A DNA stretch of 64,000 nt from Petrocella atlantisensis (GCF_900538275.1 NZ_LR130778.1:2166001-2230000), one strand, 5' to 3'. Numbered from the stretch's first letter, positions 8,398-17,382 are shown. Notes: generated by a model from the letters alone, not told the origin. Numbers and translations are program-made.

Positions 8398-10140
8398 ATG
8401 AAAAAGGTATTGGTAGTATTATTAACAATGGTAATGGTAGTAAGTTTGTTGGCGGCATGTGGTAAGAAAGAAGAAGAAATGACTGGTGGCGGTGAAAAAG
8501 TAGGCTTAATCGTATCGACCCTTAACAATCCATTCTTTGTTACACTAAAAGAAGGTGCCGAAGCAAAAGCAACAGAACTAGGTATGGAATTGGTGGTTTT
8601 GGATTCACAAAACGATCCGGCAAAAGAATTGGCGAATATGGAAGATCTATTGACCCAAGGGGTTAGTGTGATTCTCATTAACCCAACGGATTCAGATGCT
8701 GTTGTCGGTGCTATTGCTATGGCCAATGAAAAAGACATACCGGTAATAACGCTAGACCGTGGTGCCAATGGCGGAGAAGTTGTAACCCACATTGCATCCG
8801 ATAACGTAGCAGGTGGTGTTATGGCTGGCGAGTACATTGCTGAATTACTTGGTGGCAGTGGCAATGTGGTTGAACTTGAAGGTATTGCCGGAACCAGTGC
8901 GGCAAGAGATAGAGGTCAAGGCTTTAATGATGCCATAGGTACAACAGACATTGAAGTTGTAGCCAAGCAAGTAGCGGACTTTGACCGTACAAAAGGATTA
9001 TCTGTTATGGAAAACATCCTTCAAGCTCAACCGGAGATTGATGCTGTCTTTGCACACAATGATGAAATGGCACTGGGTGCACTAACAGCGGTAGAAGCAT
9101 CCGGAAGAGATATCTTAATTGTTGGCTTTGATGCTACAGATGATGCGGTCAAAGCCGTTGAAGAAGGTAAGCTTGCAGCGACTGTGGCACAACAACCGGC
9201 TATGATTGGTAGTCTGGGCGTGGAAGCGGCTTCAGATGTACTCGAAGGTGTGACTTTAGAAGCTTTTGTTCCGGTACCTCTTAAACTTGTTACAGGTGAA
9301 GGTTCTGTTCCAGTGGATACTATGACCGGTAACGGTGAAAAAGTAGGCTTAATCGTTTCCACACTTAACAACCCATTCTTTGTAACATTAAAAGAAGGTG
9401 CAGAAGCTGCAGCGGCAGATATGAACCTTGAATTGATTGTGTTGGATTCACAAAATGATCCGGCAAAAGAACTGGCGAACATGGAAGATCTATTGACCCA
9501 AGGGGTTAGTGTGATTCTCATTAACCCAACGGATTCAGATGCTGTTGTCGGTGCGATTGGATTGGCAAATGGAAGTGGTATACCGGTAATAACGCTAGAC
9601 CGTGGTGCTAATGGTGGAGAAGTTGTAACCCACATTGCATCCGACAACGTAGCAGGTGGCCTTATGGCAGGCGAGTACATTGCTGAATTACTTGGTGGCA
9701 GTGGCAATGTGGTAGAACTTGAAGGTATTGCCGGAACCAGTGCGGCAAGAGATAGAGGTCAAGGCTTTAATGATGCTATAAGCACAACAGATATTGAAGT
9801 TGTAGCCAAGCAAGTAGCGGATTTTGACCGTACAAAAGGATTATCTGTTATGGAAAACATCCTTCAAGCTCAACCGGAGATTGATGCCGTCTTTGCACAC
9901 AATGATGAAATGGCCCTAGGTGCTCTAACAGCGGTAGAAGCATCCGGAAGAGATATCTTAATTGTTGGCTTTGATGCTACAGATGATGCGGTCAAAGCCG
10001 TTGAAGAAGGCAAACTTGCAGCGACTGTAGCGCAACAACCGGCTATGATTGGTAGCCTGGGTGTAGAAGCAGCTCTCAAATCCATTCAGGGTGAAAGTCT
10101 AGATGCCTATGTACCCGTTGATCTGATGCTGGTCAAATAG
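8398..10140 (+). CDS. rbsB: Tandem-duplicated ribose-binding lipoprotein (two fused RbsB domains)
   Basis: Extracytoplasmic ribose receptor of the RbsAC importer, but 580 aa instead of the usual ~300. One lipoprotein signal peptide ([11 protein letters not shown], Cys20) is followed by two complete periplasmic-binding domains, about residues 30-300 and 311-580. Each keeps the residues expected for ribose contact: [32 protein letters not shown] and TVAQQP. The two halves are nearly identical at both protein and DNA level, with an 843-bp period, so the duplication is recent or kept similar by gene conversion. The linker is short (about [17 protein letters not shown]). AGGGAGG precedes the ATG. 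A terminator follows. Confidence 0.92.
   Translation: MKKVLVVLLTMVMVVSLLAACGKKEEEMTGGGEKVGLIVSTLNNPFFVTLKEGAEAKATELGMELVVLDSQNDPAKELANMEDLLTQGVSVILINPTDSDAVVGAIAMANEKDIPVITLDRGANGGEVVTHIASDNVAGGVMAGEYIAELLGGSGNVVELEGIAGTSAARDRGQGFNDAIGTTDIEVVAKQVADFDRTKGLSVMENILQAQPEIDAVFAHNDEMALGALTAVEASGRDILIVGFDATDDAVKAVEEGKLAATVAQQPAMIGSLGVEAASDVLEGVTLEAFVPVPLKLVTGEGSVPVDTMTGNGEKVGLIVSTLNNPFFVTLKEGAEAAAADMNLELIVLDSQNDPAKELANMEDLLTQGVSVILINPTDSDAVVGAIGLANGSGIPVITLDRGANGGEVVTHIASDNVAGGLMAGEYIAELLGGSGNVVELEGIAGTSAARDRGQGFNDAISTTDIEVVAKQVADFDRTKGLSVMENILQAQPEIDAVFAHNDEMALGALTAVEASGRDILIVGFDATDDAVKAVEEGKLAATVAQQPAMIGSLGVEAALKSIQGESLDAYVPVDLMLVK
8479..10137 (+). repeat. Intragenic tandem duplication, 843-bp period
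   Basis: The copy starting at ATG 8479 (MTGGGEKVG) aligns with the copy starting at 9322 (MTGNGEKVG). The central part (for example 8635-8700 against 9478-9543) is identical or nearly so, while positions near the helix after the first strand and the C-terminal tail differ. This is an in-frame tandem duplication inside one gene. Confidence 0.9.
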
Positions 10141-10182
10141 TTCTCTAGACTAGAAGGTTATGGCTTAATAAATATATTAAAT

Positions 10183-10225
10183 AAGAAGGAAGATTGTCTT
10201 AAACTGGGACATCTTCCTTCTTTCT
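10183..10225 (+). terminator. Rho-independent terminator of the rbs operon
   Basis: AAGAAGGAAGAT at 10183-10194 pairs perfectly with 10211-10222, with an inner GTC/GAC extension and a short T-rich tail. It lies 43 bp after the rbsB stop. The remainder up to 10447 holds short direct repeats (AATAAAGTCCTA near 10322 and 10354) and the promoter of the next gene. Confidence 0.75.
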
Positions 10226-10373
10226 AAGTTCCAACGCGTATAAATTAGCATATTTACAAAAATGTCATAATTTAGCCATATAACTATGGTACTATAACTA
10301 TGGACTTTGGTATTTTTAGACAATAAAGTCCTAGTTTAGTCCCATAAAAGCTCAATAAAGTCCTATGAAATTC

Positions 10374-10402
10374 TTTACAAAGAATAGGTTCTGTGCTATT
10401 AT
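10374..10402 (+). promoter_or_regulatory. Sigma-A promoter of the first M23 hydrolase gene
   Basis: TTTACA at 10374-10379 and TATTAT at 10397-10402 with a 17-bp spacer, 45 bp upstream of the start codon. Confidence 0.7.
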
Positions 10403-10412
10403 GAAATAAGTT

Positions 10413-10429
10413 ATTACAGAAATGTTACA
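10413..10429 (-). promoter_or_regulatory. Predicted WalR (YycF) binding site
   Basis: Read on the minus strand this is TGTAAC-ATTTC-TGTAAT, a full match to the published WalR box TGTWAH-N5-TGTWAH. It lies about 4-20 bp downstream of the expected transcription start, in the leader of a murein hydrolase gene. That position would fit repression by WalR. The walR gene itself is 3.7 kb downstream. Confidence 0.65.
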
Positions 10430-10447
10430 AAACTATGGAGGCTAACC

Positions 10448-12079
10448 ATGAATGGGGTTCTTAAATATAAAGAGAATTTCTTTCTTAGGTATAAGAAGGA
10501 AATCGCACTGACTTTAGGCGCAGTGCTTACTTTTTCCGCTGTGGTCAGATATGCACCAAGTGATGCAGCACAAAGTGGGGCTATACACGCACGAAATACA
10601 AATAGTCAATCAGTCGAAGAACAACTTGTAGAGAATGGGTATAAAGTCCTAATAGATGGGGTTGAACTTGGCGTTGTCAAAAATAAAGATGATGGTCAGG
10701 CAGCTACCAATCAAGCGGTTGAAATGGTCATTGCAAAACTGGGATACAATCCTGAAGTCGAACCGGTATTGACCTTTGAAGCCAATTACACTAATGAAAA
10801 AAACTACATAGCATCTGAAGAATTAGCGACGACAATTGCAAGTCAGGTGATAGATAATCTGGATCGGCACAAGGTCATGGCTTATGTGATGAAAATAGGC
10901 GATGATTTTACTGTTGCGGTTAAAAATGAAGAAGACATCAAAAAAGTGTTGTTGAAAGCTCAAAGTATATATGTAAATACGGATATGGCACTGGATATCA
11001 GTTTGGCAAAAGATGTTCATAACGGTTTAATTATTAAGCCTCAAGTTATTATGCTAAAGGAAGAAGATTCGGCAAGAACATTTACAGCGAGCGGAATTGA
11101 AGAGGATTCGACGACAACACAAGAACCAACGGAAGAAGCGCCAAAAGATGCAACCAAAGAAGGTGTCACCGTAGATGTCGACTTTGCAGAATCGGTTATG
11201 GCTGTAGAAGCGTATGTCTTTGAAGACGAGGTTCTGTCCGTTGATGAAGCGACGGCATTGATTACTAAGGAAAATGAAGAAGCGAAGTTGTATACGGTTG
11301 TTTCCGGTGATGCACCATCCACCATCGCAGCCAGTAACAGTATGCCCCTGGATCAGCTTTATGACTTAAACCCTGGGCTTGAAGAAAACACGTTAAACAT
11401 GAAAATTGGTGACGAACTGGTGGTTATGGTACCGGAACCGGAGTTATCTATTGCAACCAAAGAAGAAGTGGTTTATACAGAATCGATTATAAAGGGTGTG
11501 TCCTATGTGGATAATCCTGATGTCTATAAGGGGTCCGATAGTGTGATTGACGCTGGTTATGATGGTGTGTTACAATTGACAGCTGTTGTGTCAAAAGTCA
11601 ATGGTAAAGAAATAGGCCGTGAAATTACAAATCAAACCATACTAAAAGAAGCGAAAGATAAAGTCGTGTCTAGAGGCACAAAGCCGTTGCCCAAAAAAGG
11701 TGCAACTGGCAATTACAAGTATCCATTAACAAACTTTAGAGTGACGTCACCATTTGGTAGAAGATGGGGTGCATTTCATTCAGGTGTTGACTTGTCAGCA
11801 CCAACAGGTACGACGGTTAGAGCTTCTGATGGTGGAACGGTAACGGTTGCCGGATGGCGTGGCAATTATGGTTACTTAGTAGAAATCGACCATGGTAATG
11901 GTATCAGAACACGGTATGGTCACAACAGTAAAATAAACGTTAAGGTCGGTCAAAAGGTTGCCCAATACGAAACCATAGCAAAAGTTGGTAGTACAGGCAG
12001 AAGTACAGGACCACACGTTCATTTTGAGATACGGTTTGACGGTGTTGCAGCTAACCCGATGAATTACTTAGAACATTAA
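10448..12079 (+). CDS. Membrane-anchored LysM-G5-M23 peptidoglycan endopeptidase
   Basis: Predicted cell-wall hydrolase that cleaves peptide cross-bridges outside the membrane. An N-terminal TM anchor (about residues 17-36) is followed by two unassigned alpha/beta segments, a low-complexity Glu/Thr linker near 220-240, a LysM-like domain (YTVVSGDAPSTIAAS, about 278-325), a G5 domain (about 340-410) and a C-terminal M23 domain. Zn ligands are visible in HSGVD and GPHVHFEI. AGGAGG... lies 9 bp before the ATG. A WalR box in its leader places it in the WalRK cell-wall regulon. A paralogue follows directly. Confidence 0.9.
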   Translation: MNGVLKYKENFFLRYKKEIALTLGAVLTFSAVVRYAPSDAAQSGAIHARNTNSQSVEEQLVENGYKVLIDGVELGVVKNKDDGQAATNQAVEMVIAKLGYNPEVEPVLTFEANYTNEKNYIASEELATTIASQVIDNLDRHKVMAYVMKIGDDFTVAVKNEEDIKKVLLKAQSIYVNTDMALDISLAKDVHNGLIIKPQVIMLKEEDSARTFTASGIEEDSTTTQEPTEEAPKDATKEGVTVDVDFAESVMAVEAYVFEDEVLSVDEATALITKENEEAKLYTVVSGDAPSTIAASNSMPLDQLYDLNPGLEENTLNMKIGDELVVMVPEPELSIATKEEVVYTESIIKGVSYVDNPDVYKGSDSVIDAGYDGVLQLTAVVSKVNGKEIGREITNQTILKEAKDKVVSRGTKPLPKKGATGNYKYPLTNFRVTSPFGRRWGAFHSGVDLSAPTGTTVRASDGGTVTVAGWRGNYGYLVEIDHGNGIRTRYGHNSKINVKVGQKVAQYETIAKVGSTGRSTGPHVHFEIRFDGVAANPMNYLEH

Positions 12080-12138
12080 TCATAGTTAATAATCAGTCAT
12101 AGATATAGGGCGGTGTCATAAGGCATCTGCCCAAAACA

Positions 12139-12191
12139 AAAAGCGGTTTACGTAAGTGTTGTGCTAAACCCAGCATTTACGTAAATCGTTT
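12139..12191 (+). promoter_or_regulatory. Large imperfect hairpin upstream of the second M23 gene
   Basis: GCGGTTTACGTAAGTG (about 12143-12158) pairs with CATTTACGTAAATCGT (about 12174-12189) through roughly 16-18 pairs with some G-U, closing a loop of about 14 nt. No long T-run follows, so it is not an obvious terminator. It lies 60 bp upstream of the start codon and may be a leader structure or an operator (TTTACGTAA occurs twice). Confidence 0.45.
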
Positions 12192-12250
12192 GTTGTGTCA
12201 TATTGAAGCCTACGAATGCATTTAATTCGTATAGAGACTGGGAGGTCCCG

Positions 12251-14041
12251 ATGGATAAATCAGAAAGTAATAGTTTGAAGAAAAAGTTCTTTATGCACTT
12301 AAAAATGAAAACAATGGATATTAAAAAGTTGATCCTTAAAACCTTGGAGTTAAAGACGATCAACTTTAAGACGATCAAGTTTAAGAATATAAATATGAAA
12401 AGTTTTAAGTTGAATAAAAAGATGATTAACTGGAAAAGAATCGACTGGAAAAATTTTAAAGCTACTGTAGGTACCATCATGAAAGAACCTAAAAGAGTTA
12501 TAGCAATAGGTTTTGTAAGTGTTATGCTTATATCCGGTATCGGCATTACACAGAGTCTTGTCATATCCATGGGTTCAGATGTAACCATGGCTTCAGACGA
12601 TGAAGAAGTCAGTTATGTAGAAGTGATGATGAACAATCAAGTCCTAGGTTATGTACCAAGTGTATCGGTTGGCCAAAACATGGTAGAAGCAGCCAGAGTG
12701 AATCTAATCGAACGTATGGGTTATGACCCAGAGCTTACACAAGATATAAAATACATCCCACAACATGGGGAAAAAATGATTTTTACAGATGAGAAAGAAC
12801 TTTTAGAGATTCTAGAAAATACGATGTACGCAGCAATTGAAGATATTAAAGTTAAAGGTTTTGTCATGAAGATAGGAGACGACTTTACGGTTGCCCTTGA
12901 AAGTGAGGAAGCCTTAAAAGCCGTTTTGGAAGGTGCACAAAAAGTATATCTTGAAGATGAGAGCACGGTTAGTGTAGAGATGAAAAAAGACCCACACAAC
13001 ACATTGGTCATGAAGCCTGAAATCAAAGTATTGCAAAAAGAATTAACCGTTGACAGAAACTTTCTAACATCAGCGACCCTAAGTGCTACAGCTGAGAGCG
13101 AGGAAAGTGGTAAGGTCTTTGAGTCTGTGGTTAAGGAAATAAGCCTTGAACAACAAATTGTCGTTATAGAAGCTTTTGTTAACGCTGATGAAATCGTAGA
13201 TGTAGAAACAGCCACTTCGATGATCACTAAGGAAAATGAAAAAGTGAAGACTTATACGGTTCAAACCGGAGATTCACCATCAGTTATCGCCCTATCTAAC
13301 GGAATGACAACGCGAGAGTTATATGACTTGAATGCCGGTCTTGAGGAAAGAGCCAGTAAGATTCAAATAGGCGAAGAACTCATTGTTATGGTACCTGAGC
13401 CTGAGTTGTTTGTTTCGTCGGTTGAAGAAGTCGTTTATACAGAAATCATTGACAAGCACAAGGTCTATGTGGATAATCCAAATGCTTATATAGGTACAGA
13501 CGAAGTCCTTGAACCTGGTGTAGAAGGTGTTCTTGAAGTTCATGCACTTATTAAAAAGTTAAATGGTAAAGAATTTGATAGAGTCATTCTAGAAGAAACG
13601 GTTATATCCGAGCCTACAACTGAAAAAATCCTAAGAGGTTCAAAAGCATTACCGATTACAAATGCAACTGGTACTTTTCAAGTACCTATGATAAAATATA
13701 GATTGACTTCCAAATTCGGTCCAAGATGGGGCAGAATGCACACAGGTATCGATTTGGCCGGACCAAGAGGAACAGAAATCAAAGCAGCTGATGGCGGACG
13801 TGTTATAGCTGCAGGCTGGGATGGCGGTTATGGTTATCGCGTGGTTATAGATCACGGTAATGGCATGACGTCCTTATATGCACATGCTAGTGCAATCTAT
13901 GTTAAAGTCGGTCAAGATGTCGGGAAATATGAAAGAATCGCAGCCGTTGGTAATACAGGCAATAGTACGGGACCTCATTTACATTTTGAGATTCATGTCA
14001 ACGGTGTTAGAAAAGACCCTATGAAGTATTTGAAATTCTAA
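12251..14041 (+). CDS. Membrane-anchored LysM-G5-M23 peptidoglycan endopeptidase, paralogue with Lys-rich N-terminus
   Basis: Second murein hydrolase with the same layout as its upstream neighbour: LysM-like (YTVQTGDSPSVIALS), G5, and M23 with Zn motifs HTGIDL and GPHLHFEIH. GGAGG at 12241-12245 supports ATG 12251; a TTG at 12203 is in frame but lacks a site. The N-terminus differs from the paralogue. About 75 Lys-rich cytoplasmic residues show five-residue periodicity (LELKT, INFKT, IKFKN, INMKS) before the TM helix (about 81-104). The function of this tail is unknown; contact with acidic lipids or nucleic acid is possible. walR follows after 43 bp, with a small GGAC/GTCC hairpin but no strong terminator between. 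Confidence 0.9.
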   Translation: MDKSESNSLKKKFFMHLKMKTMDIKKLILKTLELKTINFKTIKFKNINMKSFKLNKKMINWKRIDWKNFKATVGTIMKEPKRVIAIGFVSVMLISGIGITQSLVISMGSDVTMASDDEEVSYVEVMMNNQVLGYVPSVSVGQNMVEAARVNLIERMGYDPELTQDIKYIPQHGEKMIFTDEKELLEILENTMYAAIEDIKVKGFVMKIGDDFTVALESEEALKAVLEGAQKVYLEDESTVSVEMKKDPHNTLVMKPEIKVLQKELTVDRNFLTSATLSATAESEESGKVFESVVKEISLEQQIVVIEAFVNADEIVDVETATSMITKENEKVKTYTVQTGDSPSVIALSNGMTTRELYDLNAGLEERASKIQIGEELIVMVPEPELFVSSVEEVVYTEIIDKHKVYVDNPNAYIGTDEVLEPGVEGVLEVHALIKKLNGKEFDRVILEETVISEPTTEKILRGSKALPITNATGTFQVPMIKYRLTSKFGPRWGRMHTGIDLAGPRGTEIKAADGGRVIAAGWDGGYGYRVVIDHGNGMTSLYAHASAIYVKVGQDVGKYERIAAVGNTGNSTGPHLHFEIHVNGVRKDPMKYLKF

Positions 14042-14084
14042 TGTATATTGGACGAAATAGTCCTGGAAATGTAGAGGTATAAAT

Positions 14085-14771
14085 ATGGCAAAAGTACTGG
14101 TCGTGGATGATGAAAAAGCAATCGTCGACATACTCAAGTTTAACCTTGAAAGAGAAGGCTTTGCTGTTGTGACGGCAGCAGATGGTGAAGAAGGCATACG
14201 CATGTTCCACAAGGAGCAGCCGGATTTGATTTTGTTGGATATTATGATGCCTAAAATAGATGGATTACAAGCCTGTAAAACAATTAGAACGGAATCGAAT
14301 GTACCGATTATCATGTTAACAGCAAGAGCGGAAGAAGTTGACAAGGTGTTGGGCTTAGAATTCGGTGCCGATGACTATGTAACAAAGCCATTCGGTGTAC
14401 GAGAGTTAATTGCTAGAGTCAAATCTAACATAAGACGCACATCGATGGATTATGATCATACAAAGAATGCACAGATTATTCATGTAAGCAACATGACCAT
14501 AAACGTGGATAAGTATGAAGTCAGCAAAGATGAGGTTGTTATTGACTTGACCGTGCGAGAATATGAGTTACTCAAATTCTTAGCAACACAAAAGAACCAG
14601 ATTTTTACAAGAGAACAATTGCTCGAAAAAGTTTGGGGCTATGAGTACTACGGAGATGTAAGAACGGTGGATGTTACCATTCGAAGATTAAGAGAAAAAG
14701 TAGAAGACGACCCTAGTAAACCCGGATTCATCCTAACAAAAAGAGGCATTGGCTATTATTTTAAAGGCTAG
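14085..14771 (+). CDS. walR: Essential two-component response regulator WalR
   Basis: OmpR-family regulator controlling peptidoglycan hydrolases. The receiver domain has the acidic pair (VVDDE), the phospho-acceptor Asp near residue 53 (LILLDIMMP), the Thr in MLTARAE and the Lys in YVTKPF. The C-terminal winged helix has LTVREYELLKFLA and RTVDVTIRRLREK. At 228 aa the length is normal. The neighbours walK, yycH and yycI make the assignment firm. The two predicted WalR boxes in this window flank the gene. Confidence 0.95.
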   Translation: MAKVLVVDDEKAIVDILKFNLEREGFAVVTAADGEEGIRMFHKEQPDLILLDIMMPKIDGLQACKTIRTESNVPIIMLTARAEEVDKVLGLEFGADDYVTKPFGVRELIARVKSNIRRTSMDYDHTKNAQIIHVSNMTINVDKYEVSKDEVVIDLTVREYELLKFLATQKNQIFTREQLLEKVWGYEYYGDVRTVDVTIRRLREKVEDDPSKPGFILTKRGIGYYFKG

Positions 14772-14796
14772 AGAGCATGAGTAGGTTCAAAGTCTA

Positions 14797-16590
14797 GTGA
14801 AAGTTGGAAATACAATGAGTATAAGCATACGATGGCGTTTGGTACTTATGTATGTACTTATGGTTGTTATTGTCATGATGGTCAGTGGTACGATGATCGT
14901 ACTCTTGGTAAGAAGTAATGAAATGGAGTCGGTTCAAGAGAGTATCCAATTAGCGGTTGAGGCCATTAAGACAACAGCCTTTGAAGATGTGGATATAGAT
15001 GATATTGAAGATGTCAAATTAAAGCTGTCAGATGTTTACGAAAAATATGCAGCACTCTACAAAGGGAAAAGAGTTTTCTTATTGGACAGAACCTCTAGAG
15101 TTGTATTACCTCTTAGTGATGCAGCAAAGGGTCTCAGCTTCCCCACCCATCAAGTTATGGGGGCGATTGAAGACGGACAACATGAGACTTATGATAAGAA
15201 CCGAAGATTACCGGGTGACGACAGAAAATACATAGGATATGCAGAGAATATTAAAGGCAGCGACGGCAGAGTGGTTTATGTGGTCTATGTCTTAGGCGAA
15301 ACAACATCTGTCACCAACAGCATTGAGAAGACCATCATGGTCATCATCTCGGCTGCTGCGGTGGCTATTTTGATTGCTATTGTACTGGGTTTTATCTTTT
15401 CGGATTTCTTGACCAAGCCAATTACTGCTTTGACCGTCAAGGCTAGGGATATGGCCAGAGGGCAATTGGATAAACCCATTAAAGTTTATGCCAATGACGA
15501 GATTGGTCAATTGACAAAGAATTTTAATCGAATGGCAAAATCATTGAATGAAACCCTTAACGAAATTACAAGTGAGAAAAATAAGCTGGAAATTGTTTTT
15601 AAGCATATGACGGACGGTATCTTGGTCTTTGATAAAATCGGTGTTATGATTCATTCCAATCCGGCATCTATTGACATGTTGAAATTAGATAGACAAATCA
15701 GTTTCCAAGAAGTCTTTAACCCTTACTTGGAGGTCAGTTATAATGATCTGAAGAATATGGTTCAAGAAGAAACGATACTTCATGTTGTTATTGTGGAAAA
15801 CAGATATTACAGTGTTTACTTTGCCAAATTCTTAGATCAACACAATGAGGCGGTTGGTCTTATTTGTGTCATACAAGATATAACAGAGCACAAGAAGTTA
15901 GAAGAGATGCAAAAGGAGTTTGTTGCCAATGTATCTCATGAACTTAGAACCCCACTTACTACGATTAAAAGCTATACAGAGACCTTGCTTGAAGGTGCAT
16001 TAGAAGATTCGGATATTGCTGTTAGGTTCCTAGAGGTTATTAATCATGAAAGTGATCGAATGACCGCCTTGGTTCAAGACCTTCTTGAATTGTCCAAGTT
16101 GGATAATAAACAAATTAAATTTGCTATGAACGATATTAACTTAGAAAACATATTAGAAGACAGTATCAATAAATATCGCATTCATTCTGAGAAAAAAAAT
16201 CAGAGTCTCATTTACCATAAGCCGAACAATACTTTTAGAACTATTGGAGATGTTAATCGTATTGAACAAGTCATTAAGAATATCATATCGAATGCGGTTA
16301 AATATAGTCCAGAAGGTGCCATCATTGAAATATCTATAGAAGATCAAAACAAGTATGTTAAGGTATCTATAGCCGACAATGGTATGGGTATTAGCAAAGA
16401 TGATCTAAAAAGAATTTTTGAAAGATTTTACCGCGTGGATAAAGCCAGATCCAGGGAAATGGGTGGAACAGGGCTGGGTCTTGCTATTGCCAAAGAGATT
16501 ATGGAATATCATGGCGGTAAGATATTGGTTGATTCTGAGGTTGGTGTTGGTACGACCTTCGAACTCTACTTTCTTAATAAACAGTCATAG
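14797..16590 (+). CDS. walK: Sensor histidine kinase WalK
   Basis: Membrane sensor that phosphorylates WalR in response to cell-wall status. Order: TM1 (about 17-38), extracytoplasmic sensor loop (about 39-180), TM2 (about 182-205), HAMP (SDFLTKPITALTVKARDMARGQ), PAS (about 262-365), HisKA with the phospho-His in FVANVSHELRTPLTT, and HATPase_c with N box (NAVKYSP), G1 (DNGMGI) and G2 (GGTGLGLAI). The start is uncertain: GTG 14797 is used here, but ATG 14815 is equally plausible and neither has a strong ribosome binding site. The gap to walR is 25 bp. Confidence 0.95.
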   Translation: MKVGNTMSISIRWRLVLMYVLMVVIVMMVSGTMIVLLVRSNEMESVQESIQLAVEAIKTTAFEDVDIDDIEDVKLKLSDVYEKYAALYKGKRVFLLDRTSRVVLPLSDAAKGLSFPTHQVMGAIEDGQHETYDKNRRLPGDDRKYIGYAENIKGSDGRVVYVVYVLGETTSVTNSIEKTIMVIISAAAVAILIAIVLGFIFSDFLTKPITALTVKARDMARGQLDKPIKVYANDEIGQLTKNFNRMAKSLNETLNEITSEKNKLEIVFKHMTDGILVFDKIGVMIHSNPASIDMLKLDRQISFQEVFNPYLEVSYNDLKNMVQEETILHVVIVENRYYSVYFAKFLDQHNEAVGLICVIQDITEHKKLEEMQKEFVANVSHELRTPLTTIKSYTETLLEGALEDSDIAVRFLEVINHESDRMTALVQDLLELSKLDNKQIKFAMNDINLENILEDSINKYRIHSEKKNQSLIYHKPNNTFRTIGDVNRIEQVIKNIISNAVKYSPEGAIIEISIEDQNKYVKVSIADNGMGISKDDLKRIFERFYRVDKARSREMGGTGLGLAIAKEIMEYHGGKILVDSEVGVGTTFELYFLNKQS

Positions 16591-16635
16591 TTATAATACT
16601 AAATAATAGGAACTGTTAGCCAAACGTTATGGATT

Positions 16636-16652
16636 TGTAATCATTGTGTAAT
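16636..16652 (+). promoter_or_regulatory. Predicted WalR (YycF) binding site upstream of the yycHI genes
   Basis: TGTAAT-CATTG-TGTAAT exactly fits the WalR consensus. It is followed 10 bp later by a perfect -10 box (TATAAT, 16663-16668). No recognisable -35 hexamer is present; the box covers its place, as expected for a WalR-activated promoter. Confidence 0.75.
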
Positions 16653-16662
16653 GTAGAGCCTG

Positions 16663-16668
16663 TATAAT
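16663..16668 (+). promoter_or_regulatory. -10 element of the WalR-controlled internal promoter
   Basis: TATAAT, 64 bp upstream of the secreted-protein start and 10 bp after the WalR box. The absent -35 hexamer suggests dependence on an activator. Confidence 0.6.
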
Positions 16669-16731
16669 CCTAGTATGGATGGTTACGTTCATCCTCTAGA
16701 AATAAGTACGAATAAGAAGGTGGTGAAGCAT

Positions 16732-17349
16732 ATGCTTAAGCAATTTATAAGAAGTTGTATTCTGTTTACCGTATTGATGGCATTAAGTTCATTTGCAGCC
16801 TATGCTGAACCTATAGATGCCGATAAAGTAGTGTTTGGAACTTTTCTTAACACTTTCAACCTAACGGAACAAAATGTTGAGTATGTAAATAATAAATTAG
16901 ATGGCACAATGACAATGCAAGAGTTGAGCACAGTAGGAACTTTGAAAATAAGCAATGGCTTTAGTCGACAAGTTTTTTCTACTTTTGCAAGTGATAAGAG
17001 TATTGTCGGTCAGGGTCAGCCGGGTTCTGTTGTAGGACTCATGGTCTATACCGTAAATGATAATAAACAAAAGGTAATTGAAAGCCACGCAATCAAAACA
17101 CTAGGTGCGTCAGGCATGTTCAGTGAAACCATTAATTACGCACCCAGTCGCACCCAATATCTTGTGATTGCTGTAAAAGATAATAATGGCATTACAAGAA
17201 GGATTTTTGAAATCACGACAAAGGCTATGGAAACCAAATTAATGCTTGAGAATATTGAGATCAGGTTTGTCAGTGAAGAAAAACAGCCGAATACATCTGT
17301 AGAATCGATGTATGACTGGCTTAAATTGAAGAGCAATATTGAGTTTTAA
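16732..17349 (+). CDS. Secreted protein of unknown function in the wal locus
   Basis: A 205-residue exported protein. The signal peptide (FIRSCILFTVLMALSSFAAYA) is followed by an Ala-X-Ala-type cleavage site. The mature part looks beta-rich (VVGLMVYTVNDNKQKVIES, QYLVIAVKDNNGITRRIFEI). AAGAAGGTGG gives ATG 16732 as the start, not the further upstream in-frame codon at 16675. It sits between walK and yycH, where walHI-type loci usually have no extra gene, and begins a unit with its own WalR-box promoter. It may take part in wall-stress sensing (inference). Confidence 0.75.
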   Translation: MLKQFIRSCILFTVLMALSSFAAYAEPIDADKVVFGTFLNTFNLTEQNVEYVNNKLDGTMTMQELSTVGTLKISNGFSRQVFSTFASDKSIVGQGQPGSVVGLMVYTVNDNKQKVIESHAIKTLGASGMFSETINYAPSRTQYLVIAVKDNNGITRRIFEITTKAMETKLMLENIEIRFVSEEKQPNTSVESMYDWLKLKSNIEF

Positions 17350-17382
17350 TAAAAGCACTGTAAGGATACTTTCGAGGTTATA

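Noticed and set aside
9027-9707. Minus-strand 226-codon open frame inside rbsB
   Set aside because: Antisense to the duplicated rbsB; it arises twice because the DNA is duplicated and has Ser/Ala/Thr-rich composition typical of shadow frames.
12080-12250. Possible c-di-AMP (ydaO-type) riboswitch upstream of a cell-wall hydrolase
   Set aside because: Gene context fits, but the conserved sequence blocks of that class are not visible; only generic hairpins are present.
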